The notes: generated by a model from the sequence alone, not told the origin. 64,000 nucleotides of DNA from Pomphorhynchus laevis (GCA_012934845.2 WNNJ02002317.1:1-64000); one strand, 5' to 3'; counted from the first letter of the stretch, positions 23,226 through 35,525 are shown. A program made the numbers and translations.

Positions 23226-23450
23226 TGATAAGAATACCCAATATTCTTATCAATAGGATAAAATCAAATGATGTATCATCATTTGATGATACATCAATCA
23301 TCAAATGTAATGATGTTCATCATTACATTTGAAAGAATTCTATTTGATAAGAATACCCAATATTCTTATCAATAAGATAAAATCATTGATGTATCATCAT
23401 TTGATGATCCATCAATCATCAAATGTAATGATGTTCATCATTACATTTGA
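23226..23450. repeat. tandem duplication of a three-hairpin unit
   Basis: Two units of about 115 bp (from about 23226 and 23341). Each contains three palindromes in a row: TTGATAAGAAT/ATTCTTATCAA, GATGTATCATCA/TGATGATACATC (second unit one base different) and CAAATGTAATGATG/CATCATTACATTTG. No protein coding. Function unknown. Confidence 0.8.
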
Positions 23451-23567
23451 AAATTGATTTGTAGTTCAAATTTATAAAACTCGCCATTTTTGATAGCCCT
23501 AAATTTTTAGACTGTATGTATATTTGAAACTTTAAAGATGAAAAAGTGTTGGTTCTTAATAATTCTT

Positions 23568-25115
23568 CTAAAATCATCACTTCATTCAACTCTAAGACTC
23601 TCTAGCATACTTTTAACTCAATCCTTGCTCGCTCCTCTTCGCCGTGCAACATCAATGCTAATGATTATTCGTCATTTCTCCAGACTAAAGTATCCACGTT
23701 GCTCTCTCACACCCCGGTCTCCATCCTTATCCCACTCTACCCAGTCTACTTTCATCCTTCCGGAACTCTTTCATCTTCTCCCTGTCTCACCTACAGAAGT
23801 ATCATCTATCCTCATGTCCTTGCCCAACAAAACCTCACCTGCCGATCCCCTGCCTACTCACATATTAAAATCTATATGCTCATCGATATCCCCATTTCTC
23901 ACAACCTTGTTTAACTCGTCCATCCGCAGTCGTATCTTCCCTTCACACTGGAAATCCGCAATCGTTCGTCCCCTCCTTAAAAAACAATCGCTCGACCCCT
24001 CCCTTCTTACGGCTTTTTTCCTCCTCCGTAGCATGGTTCGCCTCATATCTATCCGACCGTTCCTTTCGTGTCTGTTCTAATTCATCATCCTCCCCTCCCA
24101 TCCCTATTTTTTGCGGGGTCCCACAAGGTTCAGTCCTAGGTCCCCTGCTTTTCTCTCTTCTGCTTGGCGATCTATCTCCGTTTATCAAACCTTACTCCTT
24201 TAACGTCATGCAATACGCCGATGACATTCTAATCTATGCTCATGCACCCGCACATCGCATACACGATATCGGCATTTCTGCCTCCAACTGTCTTTCTTCT
24301 ATCTACAAACGTCTCTCCAATCTCTATCTCGTTCTAAACCCCGAAAAGTCCAAAATAATGTGGATCCTCCCCCGTAAACCAAACATATCTCCTCCCATTG
24401 TATATTTTGCCTCATCGATCATCCCCATAGTCCACAATCTCACTTTCTTAGGCTTCCATTTCGATGATCACCTTTCCCTTAAACCCTTCGTCCGTGACAA
24501 GGTCCGCTCATCTAACTTAATTCTCCGTGACATCCGCCGTATCCGACCCCTTATCGACTTCCGTTCTTGTATGTCTCTTCTTTCATCGCTCCTTTTCCCT
24601 AAAATCGATTACTGCCTTAGCCTTTTCGCCAATTCTCCAAAATCCATCATCCTACCCCTACAACAAATAATCAACACCGCCGTTCGAGTGCTCTTTCGTC
24701 TTCGTCGCTTCGACCACACATCCACATATTTTGCCCAACTCTCCTGGTCCACCATCCACATTCGCATCAAACTCCGCCTTCTTCTCGTTACCTTTCGTCT
24801 CATCGCTGTCGGCTCCCCATCGTTCATCAACCTTCCTTTCTTAGACGATACTCGCCCCACCTCGCTATCGCTTCGTTCCTGTCATACCCTCTTACTCCAC
24901 GTTCCTAATTACTCCAACAACTACGGTCTCCGATCCTTCCTCGTCGCCGCCTCACTCGCCTGGAATCAACTCCCCTCGACGTCCGCCGCGCTCCCTCCTT
25001 TATCACATTCAAACACCTCCGTTCACACCTTCTCGACACCTGATTCACAGTCTTGTTTTGTTGTGGTCATGTAAGCGTGCGCTGGCACGCATTTGCCACG
25101 TTAAAATAAATCCTT
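23568..25115 (+). mobile_element. LINE B, CR1/L2-like, truncated and deleted
   Basis: Closely matches LINE C (51130-52960). It starts in the middle of ORF2, lacks about 300 bp of the RT near 24005, and ends with the family 3' tail (stem GCGTGCGCTGGCACGC, TTTGCCACGTTAAAATAAA). The small number of differences from LINE C indicates recent activity of the family. Confidence 0.85.
24208..25074 (+). CDS. LINE B ORF2 C-terminal part (RT palm to end)
   Basis: 288-aa open frame of a CR1/L2-like ORF2. It begins just at the RT catalytic box (QYADDILIYAH), then NPEKSKIMW and FLGFHFDDHL, and ends with the C-terminal region usual for this group. It has no own start signal and is the open remnant of a longer frame interrupted upstream. 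Not expected to be expressed as a useful protein. Confidence 0.75.
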   Translation: MQYADDILIYAHAPAHRIHDIGISASNCLSSIYKRLSNLYLVLNPEKSKIMWILPRKPNISPPIVYFASSIIPIVHNLTFLGFHFDDHLSLKPFVRDKVRSSNLILRDIRRIRPLIDFRSCMSLLSSLLFPKIDYCLSLFANSPKSIILPLQQIINTAVRVLFRLRRFDHTSTYFAQLSWSTIHIRIKLRLLLVTFRLIAVGSPSFINLPFLDDTRPTSLSLRSCHTLLLHVPNYSNNYGLRSFLVAASLAWNQLPSTSAALPPLSHSNTSVHTFSTPDSQSCFVVVM

Positions 25116-26512
25116 TTTTTCAAACATTGCCTTGGTGTTAAATTAGTTCCTATCGTGGGCAATTAAAAATCTTATTTCAAATTTGACTTTTAATATAACT
25201 AATAAATTCACTCCCTCACCTAATTAAATATAACAATATATTATAATAATATAATAATATATTTATTATAATATATTAAATATATTATTAAATGTTATCG
25301 GATATATTCAATAAAACTTGCCTTGTATTATAAGCGTGAAATTCCTAATATAAAACAATAATTAAAGGCCATTTTATTACATTTTATGTTATTTTATCGG
25401 CTATATTCAATAAAAAGCTCATTGGCATATTATAACCCTATGATTGATAATAAAACCTTTATAACATGTATAGCCATTTGATCACATTTTAATGATATTT
25501 TATCGGCTATATGCAATAGACAGCTCAGTGTAATATTAATAACTGTGATATTTATGTTTTTTTATAAGTTTTTGTCTAGCAGATGGGGGATTTTCGATTA
25601 TCCTTCAATTATGATAAACATTTTCGACCTTCAAAACATTTTATATCGAATAGCATCTTAATTTTATTTGAACATGCGAAACCTTCAGTTTTTGCTGTTT
25701 ACATGTAATTGTACTTTCATCCTTCTTTCATTCAGTATTAATTAAACAATGTTGTCTAATTATGATCCAATTAATTGTTGCAGGTCGACCATTGAACATT
25801 TATTTTCAATATTATGAATTTCTGGCACAACCTCTAGGGAAATAAAGTCCGTCCTATTGTAGTAACTAAAAACGCTTTTGAATGTTCAATCTGCCTCATA
25901 AACGCCAAGACGACGTTTAGGGTTTCTTTACGGTTTGACTAAATGCATGCAATATAGTGTTCGTTTTATCTCGCTATCTCTATATTTGCATGAGTCTTTA
26001 GAACATATCGTCGCAAACCATGATATTATTTGATATCAATAATTAATCTTTGGTTGATAGTATCTTTGTACCATATGCATCAATGTAATATATTAAGTTC
26101 AAAAATTATGTTGGCTATTGCTAAATTATCTCGAGAACAATACAATAACGATCTTTTTCACAATTTTCTTCAAAGTTACAATATCAATATTTACACGGGC
26201 TATGTAAAGTCACCCAGTAATAGAAGAGAATCATCTACATGCATGCGTTCATCAATAGCTAAAGTTTATCCATTACGATGTGTATTTCGGGCTACCGTTC
26301 GGTGCGTATGCGCAAGGAACTTTTAGTATCCATTATCATATAATAAATGAAACATCTAATTTTGCATTTAACCAAATATCGAAACAATTTCACGTTGTTG
26401 TCTACGACTGGTAGTGTTATATTAATCCCTAAATTTATTGCGGTAAGGACTAGCTGAATAAAATCAAGTACTGTATTCGTAACCTGCCCGAGCTATGGAA
26501 AATACAATAAGC
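25116..26512. other. AT-rich intergenic sequence
   Basis: No gene or RNA gene recognised. Blocks ending in TTTTATCGGCTATATTCAAT-like phrases recur at about 25300, 25395 and 25500, a loose local repeat. A 98-aa frame at 26030-26326 has no recognisable family. Confidence 0.45.
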
Positions 26513-27045
<533 letters not shown>

Positions 27046-27059
27046 GTAAGTGTTCGAAT

Positions 27060-27190
27060 CGAGCATATTCTTCAGTCTGCAAACTCTCGTCACTCCTAGA
27101 CGGTCATGTGATAGCCGGCAGCCATCGTCAGTAAGATGAACTATCACACGCCGTTTCGGCTGCCTCTGTGACATTGTGAAAATGCATTTC
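27060..27190 (-). repeat. inverted copy of the ~380-bp dispersed repeat
   Basis: On the - strand: GGCAGCCGAAACGGCG ... CTGACGA ... GGCTGCC; the GGCAGCC/GGCTGCC arms pair perfectly over 7 bp. Confidence 0.65.
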
Positions 27191-27332
27191 CGACATCTAG
27201 CTAAAATTGTTGGTGGCGTTAGCTCTTAAATCCAACAATTTGCAATGCAGACCATCATAAACAACCAGAGGATCAAACTTTCGGATGCTTGACTGTAAGA
27301 AACCGAGATTGAGTGGATCAATTCTTTCTATG

Positions 27333-27397
27333 TAATCATAAGAGTTTCGTTTGAATCGGTATTGCTCGAGATTGCGAATAGCAATTCTTTCCGTATC

Positions 27398-27402
<5 letters not shown>
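27333..27402. repeat. 70-bp direct repeat, copy 2
   Basis: Second copy of 26976-27045; followed by the second TA tract. Confidence 0.85.

Positions 27403-27460
<58 letters not shown>
27403..27460. repeat. (TA)n microsatellite
   Basis: About 28 TA units leading into the PLE cluster. Confidence 0.95.
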
Positions 27461-27461
<1 letters not shown>

Positions 27462-28897
27462 CGATGTATTAAGCTGCGATCCGGGATCTAATATAGATTC
27501 GTCCATATATTTTCAGAGTAAAATTTTGTGAACCGGTAAAGACCAAAAACAATATAATTTATTTTAACGTTTCGTCCCTTACTAGGACTTTTTCAGAACA
27601 ATCTATAATACAAAGAAACAGGGGAATTGTTAGCAATAATTAATTATGTCTTAATTAGTTAGGTGTTGAACTAATATAATATAGCGTGTCACAAACACGT
27701 TTCCTATGTTATATCTTGCCACATAAGTGGTGGAGCTTGTGTTAGGCCTTGTGGACATTCTACCATTAACTGTGCAATCTAAAACATCTCTATCGATTTA
27801 CGTACTCGAGCATTCACCAAACCACTTTCGATTATGATGTAGTTATACGTTTCTAAGGCGTGATGCGTGAGTGCGTGTGCTACTGCTCCATCTGTTGGAC
27901 TTCGTTTTTTAATGTCTGCACGTCTGTTATTTATTCTTATATTCAGACCATTAGAGGTTTCACCGACATATTGTTTGTCACATCTTACGCATGTCGCCAA
28001 ATAAACACAATTGTTCGTAATACAGTTTGTGTCTGCTCGTAGATTGTAACTAAGGCCGGTGATGCTACTGAAAAATCTCTTTGATATCGGTATTAGTCCA
28101 CATGTATTACAACGAGGTTTATCGCATGACTTACAGTAGTGAATTTGGGTTTTCGGCACACTGATTTCACTTATTAATTCATCTTTGATCCTTGCGGAAA
28201 CTAAATGCTTTCTAAACGTATTTTCGACTATGAAATATACAATGGGCGGCTTTTCGTTAATATCAATCTCTTTGTATGCTTTTAGCATGTCCCGATTTAA
28301 ACCACTTAATGCTGGATGATATGGGAGTAAGCATAAAGTTTTGTTTTCTTTTGGTCCGACTTTATCTAATAGTTCCTTTCTTGTTATACTTCGTATTTTC
28401 TGTAGCTTCTGATGAATTTGACGTTTATGATAGCCTCTCTTCATAAGATATTTAATTACTTGTTCTATAGCTTCCCACTTCCCATTTGATGTACTCGAAA
28501 TTTTGATCATCCTCTTAAATTCATTTTGTATCATGGATCTTTTCGTGGTACTGCAGTGAAAGCTAGCTTTGTGGAAGATATTTTGCAGTTGATTCTAGTT
28601 TTCTGTAAGGTCGTGTAATGTAGTTAGTTCTGCCTCTAATCACCTCTTTATCAATTGTAACGTCAAGGAAATGGGGTGGCCAACTTATGTCGAATGTGAA
28701 TGTCATTGGTCCTTCATTCAGGTGCGCTACAAAGTCATTCAATGCATCTTCTCCTGCTGTCCATATAATGAATATATCGTCTAGATATCTTAACCAGGTG
28801 TGTGGTTTATGTTTGGCTGTAGACATTTTATTCGTTTCGAACATATCCATGAACAATACAGCATATGAAGGAGCTAGTGGTGTGCCCATTGCGATGA
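27461..28897 (-). mobile_element. Penelope-like element P1 (partial)
   Basis: Read from 28897 leftward: RT from motif B (MGTPLAPSYAVLF) through the catalytic box (WLRYLDDIF), the thumb region, and the GIY-YIG nuclease (CVYLATC ... YVGETSNG, in 27779-28534), then a 3' tail with the CTGAARA...GAAACG block at 27569-27597. PLE proteins combine RT and GIY-YIG nuclease for target-primed insertion. The 5' half is absent. P1 and P2 are inverted, almost identical and hence young. Confidence 0.88.
27779..28534 (-). CDS. PLE P1 C-terminal ORF: RT thumb and GIY-YIG nuclease
   Basis: 251-aa open frame. The first ~100 residues are the region after the RT palm; then a Cys-rich linker (HYCKSCDKPRCNTCG) and the GIY-YIG nuclease with VYLATC (G-I-Y equivalent) and YVGET (Y-I-G equivalent). 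The upstream RT frame in the same element is shifted, so the protein is not complete. Confidence 0.8.
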   Translation of the reverse strand: MIQNEFKRMIKISSTSNGKWEAIEQVIKYLMKRGYHKRQIHQKLQKIRSITRKELLDKVGPKENKTLCLLPYHPALSGLNRDMLKAYKEIDINEKPPIVYFIVENTFRKHLVSARIKDELISEISVPKTQIHYCKSCDKPRCNTCGLIPISKRFFSSITGLSYNLRADTNCITNNCVYLATCVRCDKQYVGETSNGLNIRINNRRADIKKRSPTDGAVAHALTHHALETYNYIIIESGLVNARVRKSIEMF

Positions 28898-30190
28898 AGA
28901 TGCATTGAATGACTTTGTAGCGCACCTGAATGAAGGACCGATGACATTCACATGCGACAGAAGTTGGCCACCCCATTTCCTTGACGTTACAATTGATAAA
29001 GAGGTGATTGGAGGCAGAACTAACTACATTACACGACCTTACAGAAAACTAGAATCAACTGCAAAATATCTTCACAAAGCTAGCTTTCACTGCAGTACCA
29101 CGAAACGATCCATGATACAAAATGAATTTAAGAGGATGATCAAAATTTCGAGTACATCAAATGAGAAGTAACCAGCTATAGAACAAGTAATTAAATATCT
29201 TATGAAGAGAGGCTATCATAAACGTCAAATTGATCAGGAGCTACAGAAAATACGAAGTATAACAAGGAAGGAACTATTAGATAAAGTCGGACCAAAAGAA
29301 AACAAAACTTTATGCTTACTCCCATATCATCCAGCATTAAGTGGTTTAAATCGGGACATGCTAAAAGCATACAAAGAGATTGATATTAACGGAAAGCCGC
29401 CCATTGTATATTTTAGAGTCGAAAATACGATTAGAAAGCATTTAGTTTCCGCAAGGATCAAAGATGAATTAATAAGTGAAATCAGTGTGCCGAAAACCCA
29501 AATTCACTACTGTAAGCCATGCGATAAATCTCGTTGTAAAACATGTGGACTAATACCGATATCAAAGAGATTTTTCAGTAGCATCACCGGCCTTAGTTAC
29601 AATCTACGAGCAGACACAAACTGTATTACGAACAATTGTGTTTATTTGGCGACATGCGTAAGATGTGACAAACAATATGTCGGTGAAACCTCTAATGGTC
29701 TGAATATAAGAATAAATAACAGACGTGCAGACATTAAAAAACGAAGTCCAACAGATGGAGCAGTTGCACAAGCACTCACGCATCACGCCTTAGAAACGTA
29801 TAACTACATCATAATCGAAAGTGGTTTGGTGAATGCTCGAGTACGTAAATCGATAGAGATGTTTTGGATTGCACAGTTAATGGTAGAATGTCCACAAGGC
29901 CTAACACAAGCTCCACCACTTATGTGGCAAGATATAACATAGGAAACGTGTTTGTGACACGCTATATTATATTAGTTCAACACCTAACTAATTATGGCAT
30001 GATTAATTATTGCTAACAATTCTGCTGTTTCTTTGTATTATAGATTGTTCTGAAGAAGTCCTAGTAAGGGACGAAACGTTTAAAATAAATTATATTGTTT
30101 TTGGTCTTTACCGGTTCGCAAAATTTTATTCTGAAAATATATGGACGAATCTTTATTAAATCCCGGATCGCAGCTTAATACATCGCAATA
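28898..30190 (+). mobile_element. Penelope-like element P2 (partial)
   Basis: Begins abruptly after the RT catalytic box (ALNDFVAHLNEGP), continues to the GIY-YIG nuclease (29202-29942), then the 3' tail with CTGAAGA (30050-30056) and GAAAC (30073-30077), and ends with CGCAGCTTAATACATCGCAATATAT-type sequence mirrored at 27461. P1 and P2 form an inverted repeat of about 1.3 kb arms with a 150-bp spacer. P3 follows head to tail. Confidence 0.88.
29202..29942 (+). CDS. PLE P2 C-terminal ORF: RT thumb and GIY-YIG nuclease
   Basis: 246-aa open frame nearly identical to the P1 frame, with the same Cys-rich linker (HYCKPCDKSRCKTCG) and nuclease motifs. Ends in MWQDIT before the 3' tail. It lacks the RT palm and is a fragment of the full polyprotein. 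Confidence 0.8.
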   Translation: MKRGYHKRQIDQELQKIRSITRKELLDKVGPKENKTLCLLPYHPALSGLNRDMLKAYKEIDINGKPPIVYFRVENTIRKHLVSARIKDELISEISVPKTQIHYCKPCDKSRCKTCGLIPISKRFFSSITGLSYNLRADTNCITNNCVYLATCVRCDKQYVGETSNGLNIRINNRRADIKKRSPTDGAVAQALTHHALETYNYIIIESGLVNARVRKSIEMFWIAQLMVECPQGLTQAPPLMWQDIT

Positions 30191-31713
30191 TATATGATCG
30201 TGTCTTAAGTGGGACCCTGCGAGTTAGACCAAATCTACATACATTGACAGCATCGGAAGTACATATGCAATACCTAACCGCGTGTATAGACAATGACGTT
30301 ATTCCAAAAGGACTACGACTGCAAACACGCATCTGTCCAATTCTCAAAGACGTATCGAAAGATAAAATCGTAGCACTGCAATCACAATGTGCACAAATCC
30401 TTCGAATTGCAGGTATTCAACTAACGCATACACTTCGAAATTTCTATGGACGTGTTTATAATTCTTACCCTCCAAATAGGGATCAAATTTTGTATAATAG
30501 ACTTATTCTGAAAAAGTGTAGAAAATTGTCAAAGTTAACAGGAAGATTTATTCACCCGAGTGAACTACGTTTAATCGCACATCATCCAAACAGAAGATTT
30601 CGTAGAACACAATCAACGATGAACAATCGACCTATTGAAACCCATTCCAACAACGATCCCGATGACTTTATTAAAAATATGACAACAATGGAATTGACAG
30701 ATGATACCAAATCAGTTTTGGCACTTGGACTTAATTTTGCTACAAGTAAACGTGAGTTTAGCCGGTATCCCACAATGAAGAGTATCCGACAAACGTGTAT
30801 TGAATGTTTTGGATCTATAAAAGACACTACATCGAAGAATGCTGCAATAACAAAGAAAGATATTTATGAAATATTCAAATTTTCCTCCAAATTATCGATC
30901 TAAGCCCAATCTCACAAGAGCACAAGTTAAAGCTTTAAACGAACTAAGAAATCGGAAAGACATTGTAATTAAACCAATTGATAAAGGTGGAAAGATTGTG
31001 CTCTGGGATCGAAACGAATACATATCAGAAGCAAAACGACACCTCAATTCAGACACATATTCACAATCATCAAGTGAAGTTCTAGCACAAGCAACTGAAC
31101 GAGTTCGGAGTTTGTGTCCAAATATACACAGAAAGGCGAGCTTGATACAATATAAGGCGCAAAATTACTAACGGGAAGCAATCTAACAGGGAAGTTCTAT
31201 ATGTTACCCAAGATACACAAAGACAAAATACCTTGCCCTGGCCGACCAATAGTAAGCTGTATAGGAACTCCTACTGAAGCCTTATCTAGATGGGTTCATT
31301 TCAAATTAAAACCACTTTTACAAAATATCAAAGCTCATATTGAAAGTACCGATGATTTTTTGAGGAAATTCGAAGAGATCAAACTTACCATTCCACAGAA
31401 TGCTATCCTATTGACTCTCGATGTGGAATCTCTGTACACAAATATTCCAACCAAAGATGGACTTGAAGCTGTGAGAGAAGCAACGAAATTATTGAATAAT
31501 TTAACAGCTGAAATGATACTGGAAGCAACAGAAATTGTTCTTCGTAATAACGTAATTCAATTTATGGACCAAATGTATTTACAAATATCAGGAACCGCAA
31601 TGGGCACACCACTATCTCCTTCATATGCTGTATTGTTCATGGATATGTTCGAAACGAATAAAATGTCTACAGCCCAACATAAACCACACACCTGGTTAAG
31701 ATATCTAGACGAT
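30191..31713 (+). mobile_element. Penelope-like element P3, 5' half
   Basis: Holds the N-terminal region missing from P1 and P2 (30244-30903; VLALGLNFATSK), the first RT block (DIVIKPIDKGGKIVLWDR), then FYMLPKIHK, LTLDVESLYTNIP, MGTPLSPSYAVLF and RYLDD. Frames are interrupted a few times. It follows P2 directly, a head-to-tail order common in PLEs. Broken at 31713 by an insertion; the element resumes at 32548. Confidence 0.88.
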
Positions 31714-32547
31714 TAAATCAGCTAACTGAGTCTACGTATTGTTATATAATTATAAAATAAACAAAACATAATAATGCTAAATCAAAATTTAATAATTAAA
31801 TAATAAAATTAATAATTGTTTTTAGATTTTCTATAATTTAAATCAAGTTAAAAAATAAAAAAATAAAAAATAAAAAATAAAATTTAAAATAAACGTCATT
31901 TTTATGAATTGACTAATAAATAACAGACATTGTATCAGAATAAGAATTAGAGGTCATCAGGAGGAACTGTTTCGCTACAAACAGAAGATAGTGGAAAAAT
32001 GTTTTATTAATAATATAATAAAATAAAATTTTCACTCTCTACTTTTTGTAAACAATCCTAATGAGTGAACAATCAATTTATAATACGTTTGGCAGTCATC
32101 TCAAAAAGTATACCATTCTCAGCATATTCATTACTATATCGTGATAAGCAATATGTAACAATGCTATGCCGCGATTTTATTACTAATTCATTGCGATTTT
32201 CGTGTTTGTAGATCTTTGTAATCAAGCCACGTGTTTTCAGAAGTCAGTTCATAGAGTATACTTTAATGTAGCATATTTCTAATTAAATATTATTTAAACT
32301 GTTAAATAATCTTACATTAAAAAAATTTTGGTTTCTAATCAACATACAATAAAATAACATACAATTAAACAATCTTGTTATCCCTATTAACTACTTACAA
32401 TCTAATATACATACAATTGCTGTGCCGCAAGATGAATTAAATACAATACATACAACGATACAATACATAACATACAAGTTTAAACACAATCACAATAAAC
32501 CATACAAGAGTCATCGCAAGATAAAAGAATAAAAAAGCTCCGGCCGT
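31714..32547 (-). mobile_element. truncated copy of the 42-kb RT element inserted in P3
   Basis: Left border AAATCAGCTAACTGAG is the 3' end of the RT element at 42391; similarity continues to about 31965, then fades. It splits P3 between CTAGACGAT and ATATTCATT, with CGAT at both borders as a possible target duplication. No open frame inside. Confidence 0.75.
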
Positions 32548-32995
32548 CGATATATTCATTATATGGACAGCAGGAGAAGATGCATTGAATGACTTTGTAG
32601 CGCACCTGAATGAAGGACCGATGACATTCACATGCGACAGAAGTTGGCCACCCCATTTCCTTGACGTTACAATTGATAAAGAGGTGATTGGAGGCAGAAC
32701 TAACTACATTACACGACCTTACAGAAAACTAGAATCAACTGCAAAATATCTTCACAAAGCTAGCTTTCACTGCAGTACCACGAAACGATCCATGATACAA
32801 AATGAATTTAAGAGGATGATCAAAATTTCGAGTACATCAAATGGGAAGTGGGAAGCTATAGAACAAGTAATTAAATATCTTATGAAGAAAGGCTATCATA
32901 AACGTCAAATTGATCAGGAGCTACAGAAATATTTCGTAACAAGAAATATTTTATAACAAGAAAGGAACTATTAGATAAAGTCGAACCAAAAGAAA
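32548..32995 (+). mobile_element. Penelope-like element P3, continuation
   Basis: Resumes P3 (ALNDFVAHLNEGP, TYITRPYRKLES-like region) and is nearly identical to P2 over about 28898-29270. It breaks up near 32935-32995 and runs into a different PLE piece. Confidence 0.82.
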
Positions 32996-32999
32996 TGAT

Positions 33000-33895
33000 G
33001 AACTTATAACAACTTGCTATCAGAAGCTCGACGGTATCAGGTCTTATGTACATACCAGTAGTGGACACCCGCCAACTACAAAACGAAACGTACTGCGAAA
33101 TGAAACTCTACGGATACGGAAAATATGCTCTAGGAATGAAGATTTTGCGAAATGCCTAAATGACTTGGCCAGTCAGTTTACAAGACGGAGATATAAACAC
33201 AGGCAAATATGGACACAGTTCGATAAAGTAAGGAAGATGTCAAGAAGTTCCTTACTTGAACAAAAATGAAGGACATTGAAAACAGATCGTTCAACGTCAT
33301 AATGACTTATACTCCAGTGATTATAAGGCTTAAGTTTTATTTTAATCAATTACTTGATATGTAGAGTGACCTCTCGATAATATGGACATCGATAAGATAC
33401 AAGGTAGATGCAGAGTTAAAAAGCTTACGTGTAGTGGATGAAAAACTAATGAAAATATAAGGCCCGAATTCAAAGGAAATTTACCTTGTTACGACAAGCG
33501 GTGTAAAAATTGTCATGATATGGCTAGAACGAAATATTATGTAAGCCGACAAACAGGACTGAAATACCCGATCCATGAAACGTACAACTGCAAATCAAAA
33601 TGCAGCATATATTTTTGTGAGTGCATGGATTGTCCGGTACAATACGTGGGACAAAGCGGAACACAATTTAATATAAGGGCCAACAATAGACGTAAGGACG
33701 TACGAGAAGGCCGAATCAGCACGGATGGAGCAGACTCCCACCTTATCGAAAATTCTCTGCATCGAATGATTACAACAATAATTGATGGTCCGATCGACAA
33801 TATTAAAAGAAGGAAAGACCGAGAAACATACTGGAATGGGCAACTAATGACCAATAAGTCATTGAAAAAATGACCACCCGTTTGCACCAATATGA
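33000..33895 (+). mobile_element. Penelope-like element P4, nuclease part
   Basis: A different PLE subfamily. 33520-33873 encodes 117 aa with CSIYFCECMDCPVQYVGQSG and RANNRRKD, a GIY-YIG domain. Upstream (33060-33270) decayed thumb-region sequence in several frames is visible. Lower similarity to P1-P3 shows an older or separate lineage. Confidence 0.75.
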
Positions 33896-34079
33896 CATCA
33901 TCGCAAGTAAAACTATATTACTTTCTTCCTCAACCAACTAGTATGAGTGTGTAATTTCTTGTTGAGCAACCGTGAATACTGAAAAGGCGTTAGCCGAATC
34001 GTTTGTTCTAAATATTGTCGAATAAATTTTGATGTTGTCTGGTTTGTTTTAAATTGAAACTAAACCGCGTCACAAACTG

Positions 34080-35525
34080 ACCCAAGACCGTAGTTAGACA
34101 CAATGACTATATATTGGTATATATTATATATAATGGTAATGCACGGATGTGCTGAGTAAACAACGGTCAGGGATGTCCGCCAAAATCGGCATTTATACAA
34201 AATGGTGTTGCTTGGTAGACTGAACTTCGATTCACGACTTCCAGGCACCATGTCACTTCTAGACGACTACTTTAGCATCAAAATGATTGAGTATCCGGCA
34301 GAACTCATCAGTAGAATGAAGTACACACTGGTCGTTTCGGTTGCCTGTGTGACATTGTGATATAAGGCGTTTCGGACACTGCTTAATTGACTGATGCTTA
34401 CGCTCTTTACCAGCTCGAATTGCTGTACGGATAATCCTTAAACACTAGGCAGAGTTGCTAAATTGCCGCTGCACTTGTTGGATCCTTAATGGATACGACA
34501 TGTATAATATTAGTTAAGGAGGATGTGCTGAGTAAACAACGGTCCAGGATTTCTTACGAAATACGGCATTTATACAAAATAGTGTTGCTTGGTAGGTTGG
34601 ACTTCGATTCACGACTTTCAGGCACCATTTCACTTCTAGACGACCACTTTAGCATCGAAATTATGCAGTACTCGGCAACACACAAAATATGAAATGAAGT
34701 ACCTTCTGGTCGTTTCGGTTAGCCTTGTGACATATTGAATGAAGGCGTTTATGACATTTTACTTAATTGACTGCGGCTTGCGCTCTTTACCAGATTGAAT
34801 TGCTGTTCATACCATCATTAAACACTAGGCAGAGGTTGTTGCTAAATTGCCGCTGCACTTGTTGGATCCTTAATCGATTCGGCATGTATATTGGTGGTGC
34901 ACGGATGTGCTGAATAGACAACGGTCCAGGATATTTTACGAAATTCGGCATTTATATAAAATGGTGTTGCTTGATAGACTGGACTTGGATTCACGACTTT
35001 CAGTCACCATGTTACTTCTAGACGATCACTTTATCATCGAAATGATGAGTAGCCGGCAGCACTCATCAGTAGAATGAAGTACCCACTGATCGGTTCGATT
35101 GCCTTGTAACATATTGAATGAAGACATTTCCGACACTTTGCTTTATTGACTGAGGATTACGCTCTATATCAGATCGAATTGCTGTGCTAACCATCATTAA
35201 ACACTATGTAGAGGTTATTGCTGAATTGTCGCTGCATTTGTTGGATCCTTAATGGATATGGCATGTATAATGATTGTGCACGGATGTGCTGAGTAAACAA
35301 CAATCCATGATTTCTTACAAAATGCGGCATTTATAGAAATGGTGTTGCTTGGTAGACTGGACTTCGATTCACGACTTTCAGTCACCATGTCACTTCTAGA
35401 CGACCACTTATGCATCGAAATGATGATTATCCGGCAACACTCATCAGTAGAATGAAGTACCCACTGATAGGTTCGATTGCCTTGTAACATATTGAATGAA
35501 AACGATTCCGACACTTTACAATGTA
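34080..35525 (-). repeat. tandem array of four ~380-bp units
   Basis: The marker GATGTGCTGA recurs at 34146, 34522, 34904 (one difference) and 35283 (376, 382 and 379 bp apart). Units also share GGTGTTGCTTG, CACGACTT and TGAATGAAG blocks. On the - strand they carry the GGCAA..GAAACGA ... CTACTGATGAGT ... TGCCGG core of the dispersed repeat in lamin intron 1. No protein coding. Confidence 0.85.

Noticed and set aside
23226-23450. CRISPR-like array
   Set aside because: Only two units, no unique spacers, and the host is an animal.
26030-26326. 98-aa frame on the + strand
   Set aside because: No recognisable domain; the frame lies next to repeats and could be chance.
34080-35525. Protein-coding tandem gene family
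   Set aside because: Frames such as 34060-34251 and 35215-35571 are not kept in the same register between units; the unit is non-coding.
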